From: JBEKVE01 sp049514335
GTDB lineage: Bacteria > Actinomycetota > Acidimicrobiia > Acidimicrobiales > UBA8190
Reading direction: 5' to 3'
NCBI GenBank assembly: GCA_049514335.1
Contig: JBEKVE010000091.1
Coordinates: 1 to 13,084 of the forward strand
Length of the DNA stretch: 13,084 bases
This document shows positions 5,845-12,640 of this stretch, piece after piece. Each line of letters starts with the position of its first letter. The stretch's first letter is position 1. A program made the position numbers and the translations under genes. The notes below the pieces were generated by a model, which saw only the letters and a program-made list of their open reading frames with translations, was not told where the DNA came from and did no database searches.

Positions 5845-7659
5845 CTACAGGTCCCAGGCCCGGATGCGCCCGCTCTCCTCGAAAGCCGAGCGCAGCGCCT
5901 TCTCCTCGCCGGGGCCGAAGTCCCGGTAGGCGGGCTCGCCCCGGCCCCGCATGTACACGGTGTCGCCGTCGATGCGGTCGGAGCGGAACTTCTGGTGCAC
6001 GAGCGTGCGCACCAGGACCTTGTTGGTGGGCGTGGTGGGGAGGGTGTCGCACACCCGCACGTAGCGCGGCCGCCACTTGGGGCTGAGGTCGCTCTGGGCG
6101 TCGATCCAGGCGGCGAAGCCGGCGGGGTCGAAGACCGTGTCGCCCCGCAGCACCACGGCCGCCATCACCTGGTCACCGGCGTCTGTGTCGGGGACGCCGT
6201 AGACCGACGCCATCATGACGTCGGGGTGGCGGGCCACGATGGCCTCGATGGGCGCGGCGGGGAAGTTCTCGCCGTCCACCCGCAGCCAGTCCGACGTGCG
6301 CCCCGCGAAGTACACCCAGTCATCGGCGTCGACGTAGCCGAGGTCACCGCTCCAGTACCAGCCGTTGCGCGTGGTGCGGGCCATGGCCTCGTCGTTGCGG
6401 TAGTACCCCTCGAAGGGGCCCATGCCTTCGGTGTTGACGATCTCGCCCACGCACTCCTCGGGGTTGCGGAGCCGGCCTTCGGCGTCGATGACGGCGCGGG
6501 GCAGCTCGACGCCCTCGACGTCGACGACCTTGATGCCCTGGCGCAAGCGGCCCACCGATCCGCGGGGCGGGCCACCGGAGCGGTCCAGGGCGATGCCGCC
6601 CTCGGTGGAGCCGAAGACGTCGACCACGGCCACGCCGAAGCGCGCCGCCGCCGCCTCCACCACGTGGGGGGAGCCCTCGTTGCCGTACGCCAGCCGGAGC
6701 GGGTTGTCGGCGTCGTCGGGACGCTCCGGGGTGGCAAGGAGATACGCCAGGGGCTTGCCCGTGTAGTTGAACCACGTGGCGCCGTAGCGCCGGACGTCGT
6801 CGAGGAAGCGCGACGCGCTGAAGCGCCGGGCCAGGCCCACCGACGCCCCGGCCACCAGGGCGGGGGCCAGGCCCACCATGAGGGAGTTGGAGTGGAACAG
6901 GGGCATGGCCAGGTAGCCCACGTCGTCTGGCTCCACGCCGAGGACCATGGTCATGCGGTTGCCGGTGGTGAGCAGGCGCCGTTGGGTGCAGCGCACCGCC
7001 TTCGGTGCGGCGGAGGTCCCCGAGGTGAACAGCAACACCCACAGCGCCTCGATGTCGGGCTCGAGCCCGGGGTCACCGGCCCCCGGGGCCAGGGCGGTCA
7101 GGGCGTCGTCGAGTGCTCCGCCCAGGGTGCGGGGAGGGTCGCCGGCGTCGGGGAAGCGCTCCGACACGAGCAGACCGCCGGGCAGGTCGAGTTCGGATGC
7201 CACCGGGGCGAGCAGCTCCTGGTGGCGCGGCTCGGTGACCAGGAGCTGCACGTCGGTGTGGACGATGTCGGCCAGGAGATGCTCGTCGCGCCGGGTGTGG
7301 TTGAGGCCCACGATCGTCGCGCCGACAAGGCCCGCCCCGGCCAGGGCGAAGACGTAGTCGGGCGTGTTGTCGAGGAGCACGGCGACATGCGGTGGGCGGG
7401 CGGGGTCGAGGCGTGCCCGGAACAGCGCCGCCCATCGGGAGGCCTCGGCGTAGAGCTCGGCGTGGGTCCAGATGCGATCCCCGAAGCGCAGGGCGGGTCG
7501 GGGGGCGAAGACGGGGTCGGTGCCGTTGCGCCGGAAAAGGGCGGCAGCGTTCGCTGCGGGCAGGGGGGCCTCGCCCGGCGGCGGCGCCAGGGCCACGCGC
7601 TCGTTCACGTCTGCGGGGCCCACCACGTGCGTCTGCGCGTGGGCGCGTTCTCTGACCAC
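5845..7659 (-). CDS. Acyl-CoA ligase (AMP-forming), FadD17-like
   Basis: A 604-residue adenylate-forming enzyme that activates a carboxylic acid to its CoA thioester through an acyl-AMP; it would start the pathway of the four-gene operon it leads. Motifs: phosphate loop TSGTSAAPK (212-220), with an unusual Ser-Ala-Ala instead of Thr-Gly-x; RRFSASRFLDDVRRYGAT (278-295); YGNEGSP (325-331); FGSTEGG (349-355); GYYRNDEA (418-425); SGDLGYVDADDW (437-448); TNKVLVR with probable catalytic Lys547. Several blocks closely resemble mycobacterial FadD17 as I remember it, an enzyme of cholesterol side-chain activation in a cluster with fadE26 and fadE27. The C-terminal extension (about 555-604) resembles FadD6/FATP-type ligases. 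GTG 7659 is supported by a TAACCT -10 element six bases upstream, giving a leaderless mRNA. Substrate unproven. Confidence 0.88.
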   Translation of the reverse strand: MVRERAHAQTHVVGPADVNERVALAPPPGEAPLPAANAAALFRRNGTDPVFAPRPALRFGDRIWTHAELYAEASRWAALFRARLDPARPPHVAVLLDNTPDYVFALAGAGLVGATIVGLNHTRRDEHLLADIVHTDVQLLVTEPRHQELLAPVASELDLPGGLLVSERFPDAGDPPRTLGGALDDALTALAPGAGDPGLEPDIEALWVLLFTSGTSAAPKAVRCTQRRLLTTGNRMTMVLGVEPDDVGYLAMPLFHSNSLMVGLAPALVAGASVGLARRFSASRFLDDVRRYGATWFNYTGKPLAYLLATPERPDDADNPLRLAYGNEGSPHVVEAAAARFGVAVVDVFGSTEGGIALDRSGGPPRGSVGRLRQGIKVVDVEGVELPRAVIDAEGRLRNPEECVGEIVNTEGMGPFEGYYRNDEAMARTTRNGWYWSGDLGYVDADDWVYFAGRTSDWLRVDGENFPAAPIEAIVARHPDVMMASVYGVPDTDAGDQVMAAVVLRGDTVFDPAGFAAWIDAQSDLSPKWRPRYVRVCDTLPTTPTNKVLVRTLVHQKFRSDRIDGDTVYMRGRGEPAYRDFGPGEEKALRSAFEESGRIRAWDL

Positions 7660-7666
7660 GGCGTCA
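7653..7666. promoter_or_regulatory. Candidate operator, site C (TGAC-N6-GTCA) between the two ligases
   Basis: TGACCACGGCGTCA; on the minus strand it reads CCTGACG-CCGTG-GTCA, matching sites A and B. It covers the GTG start and the -10/+1 region of the minus-strand ligase and lies 37 bp in front of the plus-strand ligase. A bound protein would block the first promoter and could affect the second. Confidence 0.45.
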
Positions 7667-7671
7667 GGTTA
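7666..7671 (-). promoter_or_regulatory. -10 element of the ligase-led minus-strand operon (leaderless)
   Basis: Minus strand TAACCT (TANNNT) is followed by six bases and then GTG 7659, so the expected transcription start coincides with the start codon. No Shine-Dalgarno sequence is present, as expected for a leaderless mRNA. The -35 region is not recognisable. Confidence 0.45.
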
Positions 7672-7689
7672 CGGCAATCCGCCCGGCGG

Positions 7690-7695
7690 TAGGTT
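7690..7695 (+). promoter_or_regulatory. -10 element of the plus-strand ligase (leaderless)
   Basis: TAGGTT (TANNNT) followed by seven bases and ATG 7703. The predicted transcription start falls on the A of the start codon. Together with 7666-7671 it makes a compact divergent promoter in a 43-bp gap. Confidence 0.45.
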
Positions 7696-7702
7696 GGCCG
7701 AC

Positions 7703-9301
7703 ATGGCCGAGGTGCGCCCTCTGGCGCCACGTCCCCGGGGACGCCTGCGACCCACGTTGACCCAGGCCGGCGGGGCGCGCTACCGCCGGCCCGGCGGGCC
7801 CTGGGACCGCGGCGCGCTGGACGCGTCGTTCGCCGGAGGCCCGGGGGCGTCGGTGGTGGACGGCACCGACCGGCTCGATCCGGCCGCCCTCGGCGACGCC
7901 GTCGCGGCCGTGGCCGGCGCTCTGGCCGCGGCCGGGATCCGACGCGGTGACGTGGTGGCGTGGCAGCTTCCCAACGGCGCCGCCGCCTTTCTCCTCTACC
8001 GGGCGTGCTGGCGGGTGGGCGCGGTGGCGGCGCCGGTCCACCACCGCATGGGTCCGGCCGAAGTGGACGCGGCGCTGGCCCAGGTCCACCCCGCCCTCGT
8101 GCTGGCCGTGGGCGGGGCTCCCGCCGCCGAGTCCCCAGGGGCGCGCCTGCTCGGCGCCGGGCACGGGCTCGCGGCCCTGCTCGACGCTCTGGGTCCGGCG
8201 GCTCCGATGGCGGCCGGCGCGGTGGAGGTGCGGCCCACCGACGTCGCCGTCGCCCTCTTCACGTCGGGCTCGACCGGCGTGCCCAAGGCGGCGCTGCACA
8301 CCCATCGGGGCCTCGGCTACAAAGCCGCCCTCATGGTGGGCGTGCACGGCCTGCACGGCGGCGACGCCGTGCTCATGCCTGCGCCCCTGGCGCACGTGTC
8401 GGGCCTGCTGAACGGCGTGCTCATCCCCTCGGCGGCGGGCATCCCCGCCGTGCTCATGGCGGCGTGGGACCCCGACGAGGGGCTGCGGCGCATCGAGGAG
8501 GAGCGCGTGTCGTTCATGGGAGCGCCCCCGGTGTTCTTCTCGCAGATGGCCGGGTCCTCGGCCTTCCGCCCCGAGAGGGTCGCCAGTCTGCGCCTGGTGT
8601 CGACGGGGGGCGCCTCGGTGAGCCCCGCCTTCGTGGACGCCACGAGCGAGGCCTTCGCCTGTCGCGTGAAGCGCACCTACGGCTCCACCGAGGCCCCCAC
8701 CGTCACCACCTCGGGCCCCGACGACCCGCCCGAGCGGGCGCGTGACACCGATGGTCGCCCCATCGGCGCGGTCGAGGTGGCGGTGCGCGACCCCGACAGC
8801 GGCGCTCGCGTGGGCGCGGGGACGGTGGGTGAGCTGTGGCTGCGCGGCCCGGAGATGTTCGCCGGCTACGTCGACCCGGCCGCCACCGCCGCCGCCGTGT
8901 CGGCCCGGGGCCGGTGGTTCCGCACCGGCGACCTGGGGACGGTGGACGACCAGGGGTGGTTGCGCGTCGTGGGGAGGCTGTCGGACATCATCATCCGGGC
9001 CGGGGAGAACATCTCGGCTTCCGAGGTCGAAGCCGTCCTGGAGGCGCATCCCGACGTGCGCCACGCCGTTGCCGTCGCTGTCCCCGATCCCGATGTGGGC
9101 GAGCGCGTGGCCGCCTTCGTCGAGGCCACGGCGCCCTTCGACCTGGCCGCCTGCCGATCGTGGTTCGCGGCACGGGGCGTGACCCGGTACAAGACGCCCG
9201 AGGTGGTGGTCCAGCTCGAGGCGCTTCCTGTCCTGGCCGCGGGCAAGCCCGACCGCCGGGCCCTACGGGCCATGGCGGCCGAGCACGCCGGCCGCGCCTG
9301 A
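7703..9301 (+). CDS. Acyl-CoA ligase (AMP-forming), class I adenylate-forming family
   Basis: A 532-residue CoA ligase, divergent from and clearly different in sequence from the FadD17-like one. Motifs: LFTSGSTGVPKAALHTHRG (185-203) as phosphate loop; APPVF (274-278); TYGSTEAP (325-332); WFRTGDLGTVDDQGWLRVVG (405-424); GRLSDIIIRAGENISASEVE (424-443); C-terminal GKPDRRA with probable catalytic Lys515. All core motifs are intact, so it should form acyl-AMP and acyl-CoA. The Ala/Gly-rich N-terminal region and overall pattern recall medium-chain, aromatic or alicyclic acid ligases such as cyclohexanecarboxylate-CoA ligase, but specificity cannot be read. The open frame extends upstream to 7472, but that would run antisense through the other ligase. 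ATG 7703 fits the family length and the leaderless promoter. It converges with an ACAD gene across a 39-bp gap. Confidence 0.88.
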   Translation: MAEVRPLAPRPRGRLRPTLTQAGGARYRRPGGPWDRGALDASFAGGPGASVVDGTDRLDPAALGDAVAAVAGALAAAGIRRGDVVAWQLPNGAAAFLLYRACWRVGAVAAPVHHRMGPAEVDAALAQVHPALVLAVGGAPAAESPGARLLGAGHGLAALLDALGPAAPMAAGAVEVRPTDVAVALFTSGSTGVPKAALHTHRGLGYKAALMVGVHGLHGGDAVLMPAPLAHVSGLLNGVLIPSAAGIPAVLMAAWDPDEGLRRIEEERVSFMGAPPVFFSQMAGSSAFRPERVASLRLVSTGGASVSPAFVDATSEAFACRVKRTYGSTEAPTVTTSGPDDPPERARDTDGRPIGAVEVAVRDPDSGARVGAGTVGELWLRGPEMFAGYVDPAATAAAVSARGRWFRTGDLGTVDDQGWLRVVGRLSDIIIRAGENISASEVEAVLEAHPDVRHAVAVAVPDPDVGERVAAFVEATAPFDLAACRSWFAARGVTRYKTPEVVVQLEALPVLAAGKPDRRALRAMAAEHAGRA

Positions 9302-9312
9302 CACACCCGAAC

Positions 9313-9330
9313 CCCGCGGTCCCACGCGGG
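9313..9330. terminator. Possible bidirectional terminator between convergent genes
   Basis: CCCGCG-GTCCCA-CGCGGG is a 6-bp stem in the 39-bp gap between two convergent stop codons. An alternative, longer fold pairs CCGCGG at 9314-9319 with CCGCGG at 9331-9336. There is no T-run on either side, as is common in high-GC actinobacteria, so function is inferred from position. Confidence 0.4.
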
Positions 9331-9340
9331 CCGCGGCGTG

Positions 9341-10492
9341 TCAGAGGACGGGCTGGCCCGCCTCGGCGCGGGGACGCAGGATGGCGGCGATGCGCTCACG
9401 GTGATGGGTGGCCCCGCCGAAGCTCACCTGGTCGAGCTGGGAACGCTTCAGGAAGAGATGCAGGTCGTGCTCCCAGGTGAAGCCGATACCGCCGTGCACC
9501 TGCAGGGCCGAGGCCATCACCCGGCGCGCCGCCTCGGAGCACCACACCTTGGCCGCCGACGCCGCCGCTCGTGAATCGGGGTCGCCGGCGCCCACCGCCC
9601 ACGCCGCGTAGTAGGCGGCCGAACGCATCCCCTCCACATCCACCAGCATGTCGGCGCAGCGGTGCTTCACCGCCTGGAAGCTGCCGATGGGCCGGCCGAA
9701 TTGGATGCGGTCCTTGGCGTACTGCACGGTCATGGCGAGCACGTGGTCGGCGGCACCGAGCATCTCGGCCGACACCGCCGTCGCCGCCCGGTCGAGGAGG
9801 AGCTCGGCCTGCGCCGTGCCGCCGATCATGACGGCGGGGCGGTGGTCGAACGCCATCCACGACAGGCTGCGGGTGATGTCCATGGCCGGCTCCGGATCGC
9901 CACCGACACCCCTGCCGACGACGGCGAACACGTGAGGGGCAGCGGTGTCCGGCCCGGCCGCGATCACGATCACCACGTCGGCCTCGGGCCCGTACACCAC
10001 GGGATCGGCCCGGCCCACGAGCCGCAGGCCGTCGGGGCCGGCCTCGCACCGCACGGCGTCGGGCCGCTGTGACCATGCCACCGCGCCCATCGCCTCCCCG
10101 GACGCCAGACGTTCGGCCCACTGCCCGGCCGGGGCGTCACCCAGCGGGACGTCGGGGGTGAGCGCCTTGCCGGCACCGGCCTCGAGGGCGCCGGCCTCGA
10201 CGAGGGCGCCGTGGGCCAGGACGGTTCCGGCGAAGGGCACGGGGGCGACGTGGCGACCGAGCTCCTCGCACAGCACGGCCACCTCCACCAACCCGAGCCC
10301 GAGACCGCCGCCATCGGTCGGCCGCTCCACCGCCGGCCAGCCCTGGTCGGCCATGGCCGTCCACAGCTCGTCGTCGAGATGACGCAGGCCGGCGGCCACC
10401 TCGCGCACGCGCGCCATAGAGCAGCGACCGTCGAGCAGCGATGCCGCCGCGTCGCGCAGGGCGACCTGATCGTCGGAGAGCTCGAAGTCCAC
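9341..10492 (-). CDS. Acyl-CoA dehydrogenase family protein, FadE27-like subunit without a catalytic Glu
   Basis: A 383-residue ACAD-fold protein. Its C-terminal half is well preserved: VQYAKDRIQFGRPIGSFQAV (256-275) and QVHGGIGFTWEHDLHLFLKR (331-350), both FAD-contacting blocks. The central domain is degenerate, lacking the WCQxFSEPxAGSDL block of the other two ACADs. Neither usual catalytic glutamate is present: the MCAD Glu376 region reads SFGGATHHR (357-365), and the helix-G position is Asp234 before Arg235. This is the pattern of FadE27, the non-catalytic partner in mycobacterial alpha2-beta2 ACADs, where FAD sits at the interface with a FadE26-type subunit. GTG 10492 is chosen because VDFELSDDQ is the family start; the frame runs on to 10633 but would then overlap the divergent gene. 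No good ribosome binding site; possibly leaderless from TAGGCT at 10506. Confidence 0.85.
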   Translation of the reverse strand: MDFELSDDQVALRDAAASLLDGRCSMARVREVAAGLRHLDDELWTAMADQGWPAVERPTDGGGLGLGLVEVAVLCEELGRHVAPVPFAGTVLAHGALVEAGALEAGAGKALTPDVPLGDAPAGQWAERLASGEAMGAVAWSQRPDAVRCEAGPDGLRLVGRADPVVYGPEADVVIVIAAGPDTAAPHVFAVVGRGVGGDPEPAMDITRSLSWMAFDHRPAVMIGGTAQAELLLDRAATAVSAEMLGAADHVLAMTVQYAKDRIQFGRPIGSFQAVKHRCADMLVDVEGMRSAAYYAAWAVGAGDPDSRAAASAAKVWCSEAARRVMASALQVHGGIGFTWEHDLHLFLKRSQLDQVSFGGATHHRERIAAILRPRAEAGQPVL

Positions 10493-10500
10493 GGCGCCGG

Positions 10501-10506
10501 AGCCTA
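10501..10506 (-). promoter_or_regulatory. Possible -10 element of the FadE27-like gene
   Basis: Minus strand TAGGCT (TANNNT), eight bases before GTG 10492, would give an almost leaderless transcript, as at the ligase pair. No clear -35. For the divergent plus-strand gene the best -10-like hexamer is CATGCT (10541-10546), which is weak. Confidence 0.35.
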
Positions 10507-10528
10507 CCGACCCCCCGGTCCGCCAGCC

Positions 10529-10542
10529 TGACGCGTGTGTCA
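10529..10542. promoter_or_regulatory. Candidate operator, site B (TGAC-N6-GTCA) between the two divergent ACAD genes
   Basis: TGACGCGTGTGTCA, preceded by GCC exactly as at site A: the two sites share GCCTGACG-NNTG-N-GTCA. It lies in the 65-bp divergent gap, 36 bp from the FadE27-like start and 15 bp from the FadE26-like start, well placed to control both directions. Confidence 0.5.
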
Positions 10543-10557
10543 TGCTGGCTCGGGCCG

Positions 10558-11757
10558 ATGGACCTGACGACGACGCCGGAACAGGAGCGCCTCCGCACCG
10601 AGGTGCGGACCTGGCTCCGCGCCAACCTGCCATGGGAGTACGGGGTGGGCCTTCCCCCGCGCTTCGACGACTTGGCCGAAGAGGTCGCCTTCGGCCGGCG
10701 CTGGCAGTCCGACCTGGCCGGGGCGGGGTGGGTGGGCGTCACCTGGCCCGCGGCCTACGGGGGCCGGGGTCTCGGCCCGGCCGAGAATTTCGTGGTGCAG
10801 GAGGAGCTGGCCCGGGCCCGGGCCCCGGAGCTGGTGGGCCGCATAGGCGTCAACCTGGCCGGCCCGACCCTGCTCGTCCAAGGGAGCGACGAGCAGAAGG
10901 CGCGCTGGCTCCCCGACATCCGCAGCGCCGCCGCGTTGTGGTGCCAGCTGTTCTCCGAACCCGACGCGGGGTCCGACCTCGCCGCGGTGCGCACCGTCGC
11001 CCGCAAGGTGCCGGGCGGTTGGGAGCTCGAGGGTTCGAAGGTGTGGACCTCCTACGCCCAGTTCGCCGACTGGGCCGTGTGCCTGGCCAGAAGCGACCCG
11101 GCCGCACCCAAGCACAAGGGTCTCTCGTACTTCGTGGTGGACATGCACGCCGAGGGCGTGGAGGTGCACCCGCTCGTGCAGCTCACGGGGGAGGCCGAGT
11201 TCAACCAGGTGGAGCTGCACGCCGTGCACGTCCCCGACGACCAGCTGGTGGGCGTGCCGGGCGAGGGCTGGAAGGTGGCGGGGTCGACGCTGTCGCACGA
11301 GCGGGGGGTGAACCCCCGCCAGCTCGTCATCCACCTCCAGCACCTCGAGGAGCTCCTGTCCACGGCGGCCGCCGTCGGGGCCTTCGACGACACCCGACTG
11401 CGCCGCCGTCTCGCCCAGGCCTACGTGGAGGTCCGGCTGTTCCAGCTGCTCAACTGGCGGTCGCTGTCCAAGCTGCAGCGGGGGCTCGAGCCCGGTCCGG
11501 AGGGAAGCGTCCTCAAGCTGTACTGGAGCGAGATGAGCAAGCGGCTGCATGCGCTGGCCATGGACGTGCTGGGCGCGGCCTCGCCGCTGTGGCGCGACGC
11601 GCAGGCGAACCCGGGGGACGGCACCTGGCAGCGGGCGTGGCTCTATTACCAGGCGTCGTCGATCTTCGCCGGGACCAACGAGATCCAGCGCAACGTGATC
11701 GGTGAGCGGGTGCTCGGACTGCCCCGTGAGCCGGTGGCGGCGGGCGGTGCGCCGTGA
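10558..11757 (+). CDS. Acyl-CoA dehydrogenase, FadE26/FadE17-like, paralogue of the 4693-5838 gene
   Basis: A 399-residue FAD-dependent dehydrogenase for alpha,beta-oxidation of an acyl-CoA. It shares long blocks with the minus-strand ACAD: LAGAGWVG (53-60), WCQLFSEPDAGSDL (128-141), KVWTSYAQFA (161-170), STLSHERG (243-250) and NEIQRNVIGERVLGLPRE (374-391). The C-terminal position of MCAD Glu376 is Ala/Gly (FAGTNE), while Glu248 in HERG occupies the helix-G site used by LCAD, isovaleryl-CoA dehydrogenase and, as I recall, FadE26 Glu247. It is therefore expected to be the catalytic subunit pairing with the FadE27-like protein encoded divergently 65 bp away. ATG 10558 is chosen by alignment with the paralogue (MDL start); an upstream in-frame extension to 10441 would overlap the other gene. 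It leads an operon with a crotonase and a CaiB-type CoA transferase. Acyl specificity unknown. Confidence 0.9.
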   Translation: MDLTTTPEQERLRTEVRTWLRANLPWEYGVGLPPRFDDLAEEVAFGRRWQSDLAGAGWVGVTWPAAYGGRGLGPAENFVVQEELARARAPELVGRIGVNLAGPTLLVQGSDEQKARWLPDIRSAAALWCQLFSEPDAGSDLAAVRTVARKVPGGWELEGSKVWTSYAQFADWAVCLARSDPAAPKHKGLSYFVVDMHAEGVEVHPLVQLTGEAEFNQVELHAVHVPDDQLVGVPGEGWKVAGSTLSHERGVNPRQLVIHLQHLEELLSTAAAVGAFDDTRLRRRLAQAYVEVRLFQLLNWRSLSKLQRGLEPGPEGSVLKLYWSEMSKRLHALAMDVLGAASPLWRDAQANPGDGTWQRAWLYYQASSIFAGTNEIQRNVIGERVLGLPREPVAAGGAP

Positions 11758-11760
11758 GCA

Positions 11761-11766
11761 AGGAGG
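11761..11766 (+). promoter_or_regulatory. RBS supporting the crotonase start at 11772
   Basis: AGGAGG (in AAGGAGGGG) with a five-base spacer to GTG 11772. An in-frame GTG at 11754, overlapping the previous stop codon by four bases, would place this Shine-Dalgarno tract inside the coding region, so 11772 is preferred. Confidence 0.65.
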
Positions 11767-11771
11767 GGACC

Positions 11772-12629
11772 GTGGCAGGCGATGAGCCCGTGGTGCGCTA
11801 CGAGGTCGAGGGGCCGGTAGCCGTCCTGACCATGAACCGTCCCGGCGTGGCCAATGCCCAGAACAGCGCGCTCATCGACGCGCTCGACGCCGCCTTCGAC
11901 CGCGCCGACGCCGATGACGACGTGCGCGTCGTGATCCTGGCCGGCGAGGGCAAGCACTTCAGCGCCGGGCACGACCTCAAGGCCCTCGTGTCGGGAGAGG
12001 GTGCCGACGACTGGGTGGCGATGCGCGAGACACCCGAGGGGAAGCTCCGCCACGAGCAGGTGATGTACGTGGACCGGTGTCGCAAGATCCACGACTTCCG
12101 CAAACCCACCATCGCCGCCGTACAGGGCAAGTGCGTGGCGGCGGGCCTCATGCTGGCGTGCATGTGCGACCTGATCATCGCCGCCGACGACGCCGCGTTC
12201 TCCAATCCCGTGCTGCGCATGACCGGCGCCGGAGTGGAGCTGCTGGTCGAACCGTGGGAGATGGGCATCCGCCAGGCCAAGGAGTTCCTCTTGGCGGCCG
12301 AGGAGCTCGACGCGGCCGAGGCGTGGCGTCTGGGCCTCGTCAACAAGGTGGTACCCCGCGCCGAGCTGGCGGAGCGGACCATGGAGATGGCCACGCGCAT
12401 CGCGCTCGTCCCGCCCGTGACGGCGCAGGTGGTGAAGAGCTCGATCAACCACGTCGCCGAGCTCATGGGCAAGGAGGCGTCGTGGCGCTACCACTTCATG
12501 GCGCACCAGTGGGCCCACAACACCGCTGCGGCGCAGTCCGCCCTGCAGCAGCGCAAGCAGCTGGGCTCGATGAAAGAGGTGTTCGCGGCGCGTGACCGCG
12601 GCGACGAGCCCGGCAGCGGGCAGGGCTGA
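11772..12629 (+). CDS. Crotonase-family protein lacking both hydratase glutamates
   Basis: A 285-residue (or 291 from GTG 11754) member of the enoyl-CoA hydratase/isomerase superfamily. The fold is clear: VRVVILAGEGKHFSAGHDLK (51-70), KPTIAAVQGKCVAAGLMLAC (111-130) and FSNPVLRMTGAGVELLVEPW (143-162), the latter two holding CoA and oxyanion-hole segments. Aligned with rat hydratase, Glu144 is replaced by Met127 and Glu164 by Val147, so ordinary syn-hydration is unlikely. Nearby acids (Glu156, Glu160, Glu163) might serve another reaction such as isomerisation, hydrolysis or retro-Claisen cleavage, or the protein may only bind acyl-CoA. I believe similar HDLK-type crotonases are widespread in actinobacteria. 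It lies 14 bp after the FadE26-like gene and 11 bp before the CaiB-type gene, so it is co-transcribed with both. Confidence 0.85.
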   Translation: MAGDEPVVRYEVEGPVAVLTMNRPGVANAQNSALIDALDAAFDRADADDDVRVVILAGEGKHFSAGHDLKALVSGEGADDWVAMRETPEGKLRHEQVMYVDRCRKIHDFRKPTIAAVQGKCVAAGLMLACMCDLIIAADDAAFSNPVLRMTGAGVELLVEPWEMGIRQAKEFLLAAEELDAAEAWRLGLVNKVVPRAELAERTMEMATRIALVPPVTAQVVKSSINHVAELMGKEASWRYHFMAHQWAHNTAAAQSALQQRKQLGSMKEVFAARDRGDEPGSGQG

Positions 12630-12640
12630 CCGAGCACCGC

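Noticed and set aside
4804..7692. A 962-residue open frame on the plus strand, antisense to the ACAD and ligase genes
   Set aside because: Its translation is Gly/Val/His/Arg-rich with no recognisable domain and lies opposite two clear enzyme genes; long antisense frames are expected in very GC-rich coding DNA.
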